A stretch of 5,828 nucleotides of DNA. It comes from Bacillota bacterium. Its GTDB lineage: Bacteria > Bacillota > Clostridia > Christensenellales > Borkfalkiaceae. The translations under genes were made by a program, and so were the position numbers. The notes beneath the pieces were generated by a model, which was not told the origin of the DNA, did no database searches, and worked only from the letters and a program-made list of their open reading frames with translations. Below, piece after piece: positions 1-5,216 of the stretch. The DNA lies in contig JAETTR010000088.1 in the NCBI GenBank assembly GCA_021768985.1, forward strand, positions 1-5,828. Reading direction: 5' to 3'. Each line of letters starts with the position of its first letter. The first letter of the stretch is position 1.

Positions 1-102
1 GTCCGTCGGTTGCGGTTTCGTTTCCTCCGCTTTGGTTTCGGGATCGGGCGCGGCGAAGGCGGATAAGGTATCCAACAGTTCGAATATACCGAATTTTTCC
101 AC
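1..102 (-). CDS. 5' end of a minus-strand protein of unknown function (partial)
   Basis: I do not recognise this gene; only its first 34 codons are in the window and the frame is still open at the edge. It starts with GTG (102-100), 10 bases after a good Shine-Dalgarno GGGAGG (118-113). The visible protein begins MEKFGIFELLDTLSAF, which looks like a short amphipathic helix, and continues into a hydrophilic stretch rich in Glu, Lys, Pro and Thr (residues 19-34). There is no signal peptide. It is divergent from the lipoprotein gene and has a matching minus-strand promoter. The ribosome site, the open frame to the edge and the promoter together make it a likely real gene, but no function can be assigned. 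Confidence 0.62.
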   Translation of the reverse strand, partial: MEKFGIFELLDTLSAFAAPDPETKAEETKPQPTD

Positions 103-138
103 GAAAAATAGACCTCCCACGTAAATTTCTCAAAGAAA

Positions 139-168
139 AGTATAAGTTTCACGGGTTTTTGATTGCAA
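139..168 (-). promoter_or_regulatory. Candidate sigma-A promoter for the minus-strand gene
   Basis: On the minus strand, TTGCAA (168-163) is followed after 18 bases by TATACT (144-139), five of six matches to the -10 consensus. Transcription would begin near base 132, giving a leader of about 30 bases with the GGGAGG site of the leftward gene. The -35 hexamer is the same palindrome used by the rightward promoter. Confidence 0.5.
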
Positions 169-191
169 AAAGCCTTGTTTTAGTATATAAT
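163..191 (+). promoter_or_regulatory. Sigma-A promoter of the lipoprotein gene
   Basis: TTGCAA (163-168), a 17-base spacer and a perfect TATAAT (186-191) lie just upstream of the lipoprotein gene. Transcription should start near base 198, leaving a leader of about 40 bases. The upstream in-frame ATG at 190 overlaps the -10 box, so it cannot be the start codon; this supports the start at 238. Confidence 0.75.
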
Positions 192-237
192 GAAATGCGT
201 ATCGTTAGAACGAGAAATCTCCGAAAGGACAAGCAAC

Positions 238-2664
238 ATGCGTAAATCTTTCAAAAAAATTTTCAGTTTTCTTACGGCGGCGACCCTCACGGCGGGCGCG
301 CTTTCGCTTGCGGCGTGCGGAACTCCGTTCACGCCCGTCAAGGATAAGGACGAGGGCGCGGCGGTCGAATCGAACGGCGGGTTCGTCGTTTCCACGAAGG
401 ATTACTACTATTTTATCAACGGAGTGGAATCCAATCAGTCGGACAACACGTACGGCAAGGTCGATAAGGGCGCGCTGATGCGCATTTCCAAAAAGGATGT
501 GAACGCGAAAAAGAACACCGCCGAAACGATCATTCCTTCCCTGATGGTGACGGGCGATACCTCCACCGCGGCGGGCATTTGCATTTACGGCGGCAGAATT
601 TATTACGCGACCCCCACCAACGTCAAGGATACGACGGGTCAGGTTCAGCGCGATTATCTCGATTTCAGAAGCGCGAAGCTCGACGGTTCGGACGTGAAGT
701 TCTATTTCCGCGTTTCCAACAACTCCATGGAGTATCGTTTTGTCGAGGTCAACGAGATCGTATACGTCATGTATCTCGACGGCACGACCATTCATTCCTA
801 CAATACCCAATCGGGCGCGGATACCGTGCTTGCCGAGAGCGTCGGGAAAGCGGTGTTCGACAAGAGCGATAAGGAGAACGCGACCGTTTACTACACCATG
901 AGCGTAACGGACGGCGCGGACAGCGACACGCCGTACCCCGCCGCGGATTACAATCAGGTATACCGCGTGCGCGCGGACGCGACGGAAGCGCCCTACGAAT
1001 ACAAGTGGGATACCGAATGGCTCGAAGAGAACAACGAAGGCAAAGCGCCCTACGTGAACCTCGGCGAGCTCGTGCTCGACGGCATCGGCGCGACCAATCC
1101 CGTTACGCAGTTTAACCGCCATGCGGAAGCGCATAAAGACGCGATTCCCAGAATCGGCTATACCTACACTTTGCAGGAGTACTCCAACGGCGGAATCTAT
1201 TTCGTGAGAAAGCTGATTTCCACGCCGGGCAGCAGTACGGTCGGCGCTTCGGGCGAGCTGTATTATCTGCCCGAATCGGTCGTCAACTTGGAGACCTCCG
1301 ACTCGATCACCAACAATAACAAGCTCGATACCGTCGCCAGCGCGACGAACGCGACCAAGGCTTCGGGCACGGCGCTCTTCTACATCGAAGAGGGCGTGCA
1401 CCATTATCTTTATGAGAGCGACGGCTATATCTACCGCGCCACGGTAAACGCCGACGGCACCAACGCGGAAGAGGTGGAAATCGCCTACGGCGCGAGCAGT
1501 GCGACGCTGATCGCGCTCGACCGTACGAGTTCGGAAACCTACAAGTATCTGTATTACACGATTTCCAATCAGAGCGGGCGTTCGGTGCACCGCGCGGTCT
1601 ACAACGGCACGCCGCGCGACTACGGCAACCTGCAATTCGGCGACACGAAGCAGGAGCTCTACGCGCCCGTGAAGGTGCTCGACGTGCAGCACGCCACCGG
1701 TTGGTACGATTACGAGATTCTCGACGGCACGCTGTTCTATGCGAACTCCGAAGCGATCGGCTCGAACTCCTACAACTACGTTTATACGATCGATCTGAAA
1801 AACAAAGACGGATCGCTCATGAACAACCTCGAAATCAAAGAGTTCAACGACAAGTACGAAGAGATCAACGGCAGCGACGGATATCTGAACAAGGAAGCGT
1901 CCGACAAAGTGAGCTCCAACTATGCGAACGCCGCGCGCTACTACTTCTATACGGGAAGCACGGAACAGTTCGACGAGAATATCCGCTTCTCCGTGGAAGA
2001 GGGCGGCAGAAAGGATACCTACCTTTACACGCAGGAGGAGCAGGACGCGTTCCGTCTTTACGCCAAGGGCGAGCTGACGGAAAAGGATAGCGAAGGGAAG
2101 GACAAAGTCCGCTTTGTGGACGCGGACGGAAACTCCTACCGCACGCTCGCTTACTTCACGACCTTTATCGGCAAGACGAACGAGGCGGACGACGAATCGA
2201 TGGCAAACCACTGGAAGACGACACTCCGCAATTACGAACTTCCCGCGACGGAGGACGAAGGGCTCGCATGGTGGGCCTGGACGCTGATCGGCGTCGGAAT
2301 CGGCGTCGTCGTGGCGGCGGCAGTTCTCGTGCCCGTGCTCGTGATCCGCAAAAAGAAGAAGGCGCAGGCGAGCGACAAGCCCGAAAAGATGCTCGTCGAT
2401 ACGACGGACGACAAGACGCTGGACGTCTACGGCGAAGGCGAGAACGCCGAAGCCGAAGAAGCGCGCGTAGAGGAAGCGCCCGCCGAAGCGGAAGCGGAAA
2501 TCGCGGAACCCGAAACGGCGGAAGAGCCCGTCGAAGCGGCAGAGGAAACGGTTCCGGCGGAAGAGCCCGTCAGGGAAGAGCCTGCCGGGGAATCCGTCGA
2601 AGCGTCTGAAACGCCCGCGGAAGAACCCGAAGCGGCCGAGGAAACGGAAGCGCCTAAGGAATAA
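238..2664 (+). CDS. Large surface lipoprotein with propeller-like ectodomain, C-terminal membrane helix and acidic cytoplasmic tail
   Basis: The 808-residue product is of unknown function. The ATG at 238 follows GAAAGGA (223-229) by 8 bases. Residues 1-26 are a lipoprotein signal (basic start, hydrophobic core, lipobox L24-A-A-C27), so Cys27 should be lipidated outside the membrane. Residues 28 to about 676 are extracellular and carry repeated aromatic strands such as DYYYFING (55-62), GRIYYA (119-124), GGIYFVRK (318-325), YIYRATVNADG (near 396) and YLYYTIS (near 440). This resembles the beta-propeller-like ectodomains often labelled DUF5050 or similar; that assignment is inference. Residues 677-703 form a clear membrane helix (WWAWTLIG to VLVIR), then a KKKK stop-transfer and a tail of about 105 residues rich in Glu, Ala and Pro. 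No catalytic motif is seen. It appears monocistronic, with its own promoter and terminator. A sensor, scaffold or adhesin is possible. Confidence 0.93.
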   Translation: MRKSFKKIFSFLTAATLTAGALSLAACGTPFTPVKDKDEGAAVESNGGFVVSTKDYYYFINGVESNQSDNTYGKVDKGALMRISKKDVNAKKNTAETIIPSLMVTGDTSTAAGICIYGGRIYYATPTNVKDTTGQVQRDYLDFRSAKLDGSDVKFYFRVSNNSMEYRFVEVNEIVYVMYLDGTTIHSYNTQSGADTVLAESVGKAVFDKSDKENATVYYTMSVTDGADSDTPYPAADYNQVYRVRADATEAPYEYKWDTEWLEENNEGKAPYVNLGELVLDGIGATNPVTQFNRHAEAHKDAIPRIGYTYTLQEYSNGGIYFVRKLISTPGSSTVGASGELYYLPESVVNLETSDSITNNNKLDTVASATNATKASGTALFYIEEGVHHYLYESDGYIYRATVNADGTNAEEVEIAYGASSATLIALDRTSSETYKYLYYTISNQSGRSVHRAVYNGTPRDYGNLQFGDTKQELYAPVKVLDVQHATGWYDYEILDGTLFYANSEAIGSNSYNYVYTIDLKNKDGSLMNNLEIKEFNDKYEEINGSDGYLNKEASDKVSSNYANAARYYFYTGSTEQFDENIRFSVEEGGRKDTYLYTQEEQDAFRLYAKGELTEKDSEGKDKVRFVDADGNSYRTLAYFTTFIGKTNEADDESMANHWKTTLRNYELPATEDEGLAWWAWTLIGVGIGVVVAAAVLVPVLVIRKKKKAQASDKPEKMLVDTTDDKTLDVYGEGENAEAEEARVEEAPAEAEAEIAEPETAEEPVEAAEETVPAEEPVREEPAGESVEASETPAEEPEAAEETEAPKE

Positions 2665-2674
2665 CGAAATCATG

Positions 2675-2703
2675 AAATCCCCCGATTGTCGGGGGATTTT
2701 TTT
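2675..2703 (+). terminator. Strong intrinsic terminator after the lipoprotein gene
   Basis: AAATCCCCCGA (2675-2685) pairs perfectly with TCGGGGGATTT (2689-2699) around a 3-base TTG loop, an 11-bp stem running into a T tract (2697-2703). It begins 11 bases after the stop codon, so the lipoprotein gene is probably transcribed alone. Confidence 0.93.
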
Positions 2704-2716
2704 ACGGCGCGCGTAC

Positions 2717-2791
2717 TTCGGGAAAGAGTTCGGGGTACAATCCGAGCAAAATCGCGTAATTTTTTGTGGAACCGATAAAATTTTTCCCGAA
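2717..2791. repeat. Separated 9-bp inverted repeat in the spacer
   Basis: TTCGGGAAA (2717-2725) is matched exactly by its reverse complement TTTCCCGAA (2783-2791), with 57 bases between. Allowing one G-T pair extends it to 11 bp. The rest of the spacer from 2704 to 2807 shows no gene. The right arm ends 16 bases upstream of the -35 box of the next promoter, so a regulator site or a long-range RNA stem are both conceivable; it may also be chance. Confidence 0.4.
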
Positions 2792-2807
2792 ACGCATAAA
2801 AAAACAG

Positions 2808-2836
2808 TTTACAAAAAAAATAAATACTAATATAAT
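2808..2836 (+). promoter_or_regulatory. Sigma-A promoter of the zinc-ribbon gene
   Basis: TTTACA (2808-2813), exactly 17 bases, then TATAAT (2831-2836). This is a near-consensus promoter preceded by an A-rich run. Transcription should begin near base 2843, giving a leader of about 35 bases. Confidence 0.82.
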
Positions 2837-2844
2837 TTATTAGC

Positions 2845-2864
2845 CCGACTTGATAAGGAGTCGG
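2845..2864 (+). promoter_or_regulatory. Hairpin at the very 5' end of the zinc-ribbon mRNA
   Basis: CCGACT (2845-2850) pairs with AGTCGG (2859-2864) around an 8-base loop TGATAAGG. It starts about two bases after the predicted transcription start. The purine-rich AAGGAG (2855-2860) is partly in the loop and partly in the stem, while a second site GGGAG (2866-2870) lies free just downstream. A role in mRNA protection or translation control is inference. Confidence 0.45.
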
Positions 2865-2877
2865 CGGGAGATTGTTT

Positions 2878-3366
2878 ATGGTGCGTTATATGAAATGTCC
2901 GCGTTGCGAACTCAATTATATCGACGCGGAGAAACAGGAATTTTGCGACGTTTGCTTAAAAGAAATGAAAGGGCTGCCTATGGATATCGATGAGATCGAG
3001 GAAGCCGAAAACGATATGCCTACCGAGCTCTGCCCCGTATGCGGCGAGAACATGATGCGCGCGGGCGATAAGATGTGCGAGGAGTGCCGCAAGAAAGCGG
3101 AATACGAAGAGGAGGAGCCCAATCCCGACGACGATGACGACGAGTGGCGGGAGTACCTCGACGACGATACCGATTCGGATATCGACGCACAGCTCGGCGA
3201 AGAATTCGAAGGGGAGTTCGACGAAGAGCTCGAGGAAGAGGAGGAAGAAGAGGAGTTCGAGAACGAAGAGGAAGAAGAGGATCTCGAATACGTTACGGGC
3301 GACGAAATCTATTCGATCACCGACGACGAGGACGATGACGAGGACGATGAGGGCGACGATTTTTAA
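2878..3366 (+). CDS. Small double zinc-ribbon protein with highly acidic C-terminal tail, function unknown
   Basis: The 162-residue product is cytoplasmic, with no signal or membrane segment. Residues 7-26 hold CPRC (7-10) and CDVC (23-26); residues 52-70 hold CPVC (52-55) and CEEC (67-70). These two four-cysteine sets look like small zinc ribbons. From about residue 77 to the end the protein is nearly all Asp and Glu, with a run of eight Glu (119-126) and ending DDF, so this half should be disordered. The ATG at 2878 is preceded by GGGAG (2866-2870) with 7 bases between; a TTG at 2872 and an ATG at 2890 are less likely starts. It has its own promoter and lies upstream of comF with a hairpin between. 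Acidic tails of this sort occur on RNA polymerase delta subunits and on proteins binding basic partners, but I see no delta-specific domain. In Bacillus a small zinc-finger protein (YvyF) lies next to comFC, a positional similarity only. Confidence 0.85.
   Translation: MVRYMKCPRCELNYIDAEKQEFCDVCLKEMKGLPMDIDEIEEAENDMPTELCPVCGENMMRAGDKMCEECRKKAEYEEEEPNPDDDDDEWREYLDDDTDSDIDAQLGEEFEGEFDEELEEEEEEEEFENEEEEEDLEYVTGDEIYSITDDEDDDEDDEGDDF
3325..3348 (+). repeat. Tandem 12-bp repeat in the acidic tail
   Basis: GACGAGGACGAT occurs twice back to back (3325-3336 and 3337-3348), encoding Asp-Glu-Asp-Asp twice. Such repeats suggest the acidic tail can lengthen or shorten by slippage without losing frame. 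Confidence 0.75.
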
Positions 3367-3379
3367 CGACTGATCGCGC

Positions 3380-3410
3380 AAGCGGGCGTATCTTACGCCC
3401 GCTTTGTTTA
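3380..3410 (+). terminator. Terminator-like hairpin between the zinc-ribbon gene and comF
   Basis: AAGCGGGCGTA (3380-3390) pairs perfectly with TACGCCCGCTT (3394-3404) around a 3-base TCT loop. The T-rich tract after it (TTTGTTTAT) is interrupted, so termination may be partial. It begins 14 bases after the zinc-ribbon stop and ends only 13 bases before the comF ribosome site. Confidence 0.78.
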
Positions 3411-3433
3411 TCGGAAAATATACGGAGGAAAAA

Positions 3434-4177
3434 ATGAACTTGTTCACGCGGATCGTTCGGGCGGTTCGCAAGTACGACGATGAAAACAATTTCACCTGCG
3501 ATATCTGTAACCGCGAAGTGTTCGGAAACGAGCGGGTCTGCAAGCGGTGCCGCGATGCGTTGCCTTGGAATAACGGTTATATTTGTCCGTTCTGCGGGCG
3601 GAAGGTGAACGAGCCGGGCGTCTGCCTTGAATGCAAGGAAAGACCTCTCGGCATGGAAAAGGCGCGTTCGGCGTTTACGCACGAGGGCGAAGCCATGCGC
3701 CTCGTCTTGCGGTTGAAGCGCGGAAGCAGATATCTGTACCGCACGCTTGCGGAGCTCGCCCTGCCGCTGTTGTTAAAGGAATTCGAAGAGGAGGATCTGA
3801 TCACCTTCGTACCCATGACGGAAAAGTCCGAGCGCAAGCGCGGGTACAATCAGTCCGGGCTTTTCGCGGAGGAACTTGCTAAGCGGAGCGGAAAGCCGTT
3901 CGCGGCGGTTGCGGAAAAGAAGCGCGATACCTTGGCGCAAAAGACGCTCGGGCGCAGGGAGCGGGAAAAGAATCTGGAAGGCTGTTTTACGGTCACCGAC
4001 CGCAAGGCGGTAAAGGGAAAGCGGGTTCTGATCGTGGACGACACCTTGACGACGGGCGCGACGACCTACGAGCTTGCGTGCGCGATCAAACGGGCGGGCG
4101 CGCAAAGAGTGTCGGCGTTGACTTTCACGAGCGTGCAGAACAAAACGCCGTTCGGCAAACCGCCGAAGGAAAAATAA
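3434..4177 (+). CDS. comF: ComF family protein (zinc finger plus phosphoribosyltransferase-like domain)
   Basis: The 247-residue product matches the ComF/ComFC family, which in transformable Firmicutes acts in the cytoplasm in uptake of single-stranded DNA and is widespread in species not known to be competent. The N-terminal part carries four CxxC pairs (22-25, 36-39, 51-54, 64-67) typical of its zinc-binding region, including the family-typical CPFCG. The phosphoribosyltransferase domain contains RGYNQS (136-141), a ComF hallmark, and the PRPP-loop motif VLIVDDTLTTGAT (198-210) with both acidic residues D202 and D203. Length is near that of family members. The ATG follows GGAGG (3424-3428) by 5 bases; an upstream in-frame TTG at 3404 lies in the preceding hairpin and is rejected. 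No separate promoter is evident, so it probably depends on readthrough from the zinc-ribbon gene. The family's exact biochemical reaction is not established. Confidence 0.95.
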   Translation: MNLFTRIVRAVRKYDDENNFTCDICNREVFGNERVCKRCRDALPWNNGYICPFCGRKVNEPGVCLECKERPLGMEKARSAFTHEGEAMRLVLRLKRGSRYLYRTLAELALPLLLKEFEEEDLITFVPMTEKSERKRGYNQSGLFAEELAKRSGKPFAAVAEKKRDTLAQKTLGRREREKNLEGCFTVTDRKAVKGKRVLIVDDTLTTGATTYELACAIKRAGAQRVSALTFTSVQNKTPFGKPPKEK

Positions 4178-4212
4178 AACCCTTCTTCTTTAACGGAGAA
4201 GGGTTTGTTTTT
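4177..4212 (+). terminator. Intrinsic terminator overlapping the comF stop codon
   Basis: AAACCCTTCTTC (4177-4188) pairs with GGAGAAGGGTTT (4195-4206), a 12-bp stem with one G-U pair and a 6-base loop, followed by TTTGTTTTT to 4212. The first stem base is the last base of the stop codon TAA. Confidence 0.92.
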
Positions 4213-4251
4213 AGCGTTAACCGAATTCAGAAAGTTATTGAATGGAGTTGT

Positions 4252-4277
4252 AAGTCCCCTTTGCGGGGGCTTTTTTT
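4252..4277 (+). terminator. Second intrinsic terminator downstream of comF
   Basis: AAGTCCCC (4252-4259) pairs with GGGGGCTT (4265-4272), an 8-bp stem with one G-U pair, a 5-base loop and seven T (4271-4277). No gene lies between this and the comF terminator 40 bases upstream. It may be a backup terminator or the 3' end of a very short transcript. Confidence 0.85.
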
Positions 4278-4278
4278 A

Positions 4279-4308
4279 TTCATAAACGAAGAAGGACGGG
4301 CGTATAAT
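4279..4308 (+). promoter_or_regulatory. Candidate promoter P1 for the deacetylase-SSB operon
   Basis: A perfect TATAAT (4303-4308) has TTCATA (4279-4284) 18 bases upstream, four of six matches to the -35 consensus. Transcription would start near 4315, immediately after the second terminator, giving a leader of about 100 bases. Confidence 0.6.
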
Positions 4309-4335
4309 GAGAGTAGTCGAAACGAGGATTCGGAA

Positions 4336-4364
4336 TCTGACAAAAGGATCGGTTTTTCGTCAGA
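4336..4364 (+). promoter_or_regulatory. Hairpin in the deacetylase leader
   Basis: TCTGAC (4336-4341) pairs with GTCAGA (4359-4364). Four inner A-T pairs can extend the stem if one C is bulged. The related sequences GGAATCTGAC (4332-4341) and AGAATCTGCC (4362-4371) also form an imperfect direct repeat. No T tract follows directly, so it is not a simple terminator; function is unknown. Confidence 0.4.
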
Positions 4365-4391
4365 ATCTGCCGTTATTTTTGTTAAAAATCA

Positions 4392-4400
4392 TGATAAAAT
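4392..4400 (+). promoter_or_regulatory. Candidate extended -10 promoter P2 near the deacetylase start
   Basis: TGATAAAAT has the TGn extension and five of six -10 matches. No good -35 box is present. If used, transcription would begin near 4407, only about six bases before the ATG, making the mRNA almost leaderless. Confidence 0.35.
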
Positions 4401-4412
4401 TCGGGTAATGGA

Positions 4413-5189
4413 ATGCGGTTTATCACTTTTCGTTTAAAGTACGTAGTCATTGCGGCGGCGCTTGCGCTCACCGCGGTAACGGGTGCGTTGGCGGCGGGCG
4501 CCTCGGGCGCGGAACAGGTCTATCTTGCGGGCACGGCGGCGCGTTCGCTTCCCATCTATTGCGTGGAGCGGGACGACAACAAAATTTCCATTTCCTTCGA
4601 TTGCGCCTGGGGGGTCGATTACACCGATGCGATTCTGGGGCATCTCGAGGATGCGGGCGTGCACGCCACCTTCTTTTCCGTACAGTTCTGGACGGAAAAA
4701 TATCCCGAGTACGTGAAAAAGATTTCGGAGGCGGGGCACGAGTTCGGCACGCACAGCGCGACTCATTCGTACATGTCCAAACAGAGCGAAACGGAGATCC
4801 GCGCCGAATTGAAATCTTCGGCGGACGCGATCAACAAGATCACGGGAAAAGAGGTCACTCTCTTCCGTCCGCCCTACGGAGATTACGACAATCTTCTCGT
4901 AGATACCTCCAATTCCATGGGTCTGTATCCCATTCAGTGGGACGTGGACTCCCTTGACTGGAAGGACCTTTCGGCTTCGGATATCGCATCCCGAATCGTC
5001 GAGCGGGTCAAGAGCGGATCGATCATTCTCTGCCACAACAACGGCTTGCACACCGCGGAAGCGCTTCCCATCGTAATCGACACTCTGCGCGCAAAGGGGT
5101 TCGAGTTCGTGCCGATCGGGGAGCTCATTTACCGCGAAAATTACACGATCGACGCGACGGGGAAACAAATTCCCAACGGCGCGGCGTAA
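4413..5189 (+). CDS. Secreted NodB-family polysaccharide deacetylase (PdaB-like)
   Basis: The 258-residue product should remove acetyl groups from N-acetylated sugars of wall or spore polymers outside the membrane. Residues 1-33 are a signal peptide or anchor (basic start, hydrophobic Ala/Leu/Val core 10-28). The NodB domain spans about 56-240: ISISFDCAWG (58-67) with the catalytic-base Asp63, HSATH (114-118) with the metal-binding His pair, RPPYGDY (152-158), DVDSLDW (177-183) and ILCHN (205-209) with His208. The usual second Asp of the TFDD motif is Cys64. In PdaB-type enzymes the motif is TFDxxWG, so this fits a subfamily rather than a broken enzyme. The ATG at 4413 has only a weak ribosome site (GGG, 4403-4405); an ATG at 4408 is in another frame and stops after nine codons. 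It likely shares a transcript with the downstream SSB-like gene. A sporulation role is possible but not shown, and the substrate is unknown. Confidence 0.93.
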   Translation: MRFITFRLKYVVIAAALALTAVTGALAAGASGAEQVYLAGTAARSLPIYCVERDDNKISISFDCAWGVDYTDAILGHLEDAGVHATFFSVQFWTEKYPEYVKKISEAGHEFGTHSATHSYMSKQSETEIRAELKSSADAINKITGKEVTLFRPPYGDYDNLLVDTSNSMGLYPIQWDVDSLDWKDLSASDIASRIVERVKSGSIILCHNNGLHTAEALPIVIDTLRAKGFEFVPIGELIYRENYTIDATGKQIPNGAA

Positions 5190-5216
5190 AAACGGCTGAA
5201 AAACTTGGAGGTATAT

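Noticed and set aside
190..237. An extra 16-codon N-terminal extension of the lipoprotein
   Set aside because: The ATG at 190 overlaps the -10 box, lacks a ribosome site and would bury the signal peptide; the start at 238 has both a ribosome site and a proper lipoprotein signal.
205..2673. A minus-strand open frame of 822 codons antisense to the lipoprotein gene
   Set aside because: It mirrors the lipoprotein frame and its product is dominated by Arg, Phe and Val with no domain logic. GC-rich codon use on the real gene removes stops from the antisense frame. The plus-strand gene has a promoter, ribosome site, signal peptide and terminator.
2726..2750. A TTCGG...CCGAG arm resembling a tRNA T-arm
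   Set aside because: No acceptor, anticodon or D-arm can be built around it, so it is not a tRNA.
2956..3543. A minus-strand frame of 195 codons opposite the zinc-ribbon gene
   Set aside because: The Leu/Val/Phe-rich product is simply the complement of the Glu/Asp codons of the acidic tail.
4390..4396. CATGATA resembling a forespore sigma-factor -10 box
   Set aside because: No suitable -35 element was found at the required spacing, so a sporulation promoter is not supported.
4078..4437. A plus-strand frame running from inside comF through both terminators to the deacetylase start
   Set aside because: It crosses two intrinsic terminators, overlaps conserved ComF sequence in another frame, and has no ribosome site.
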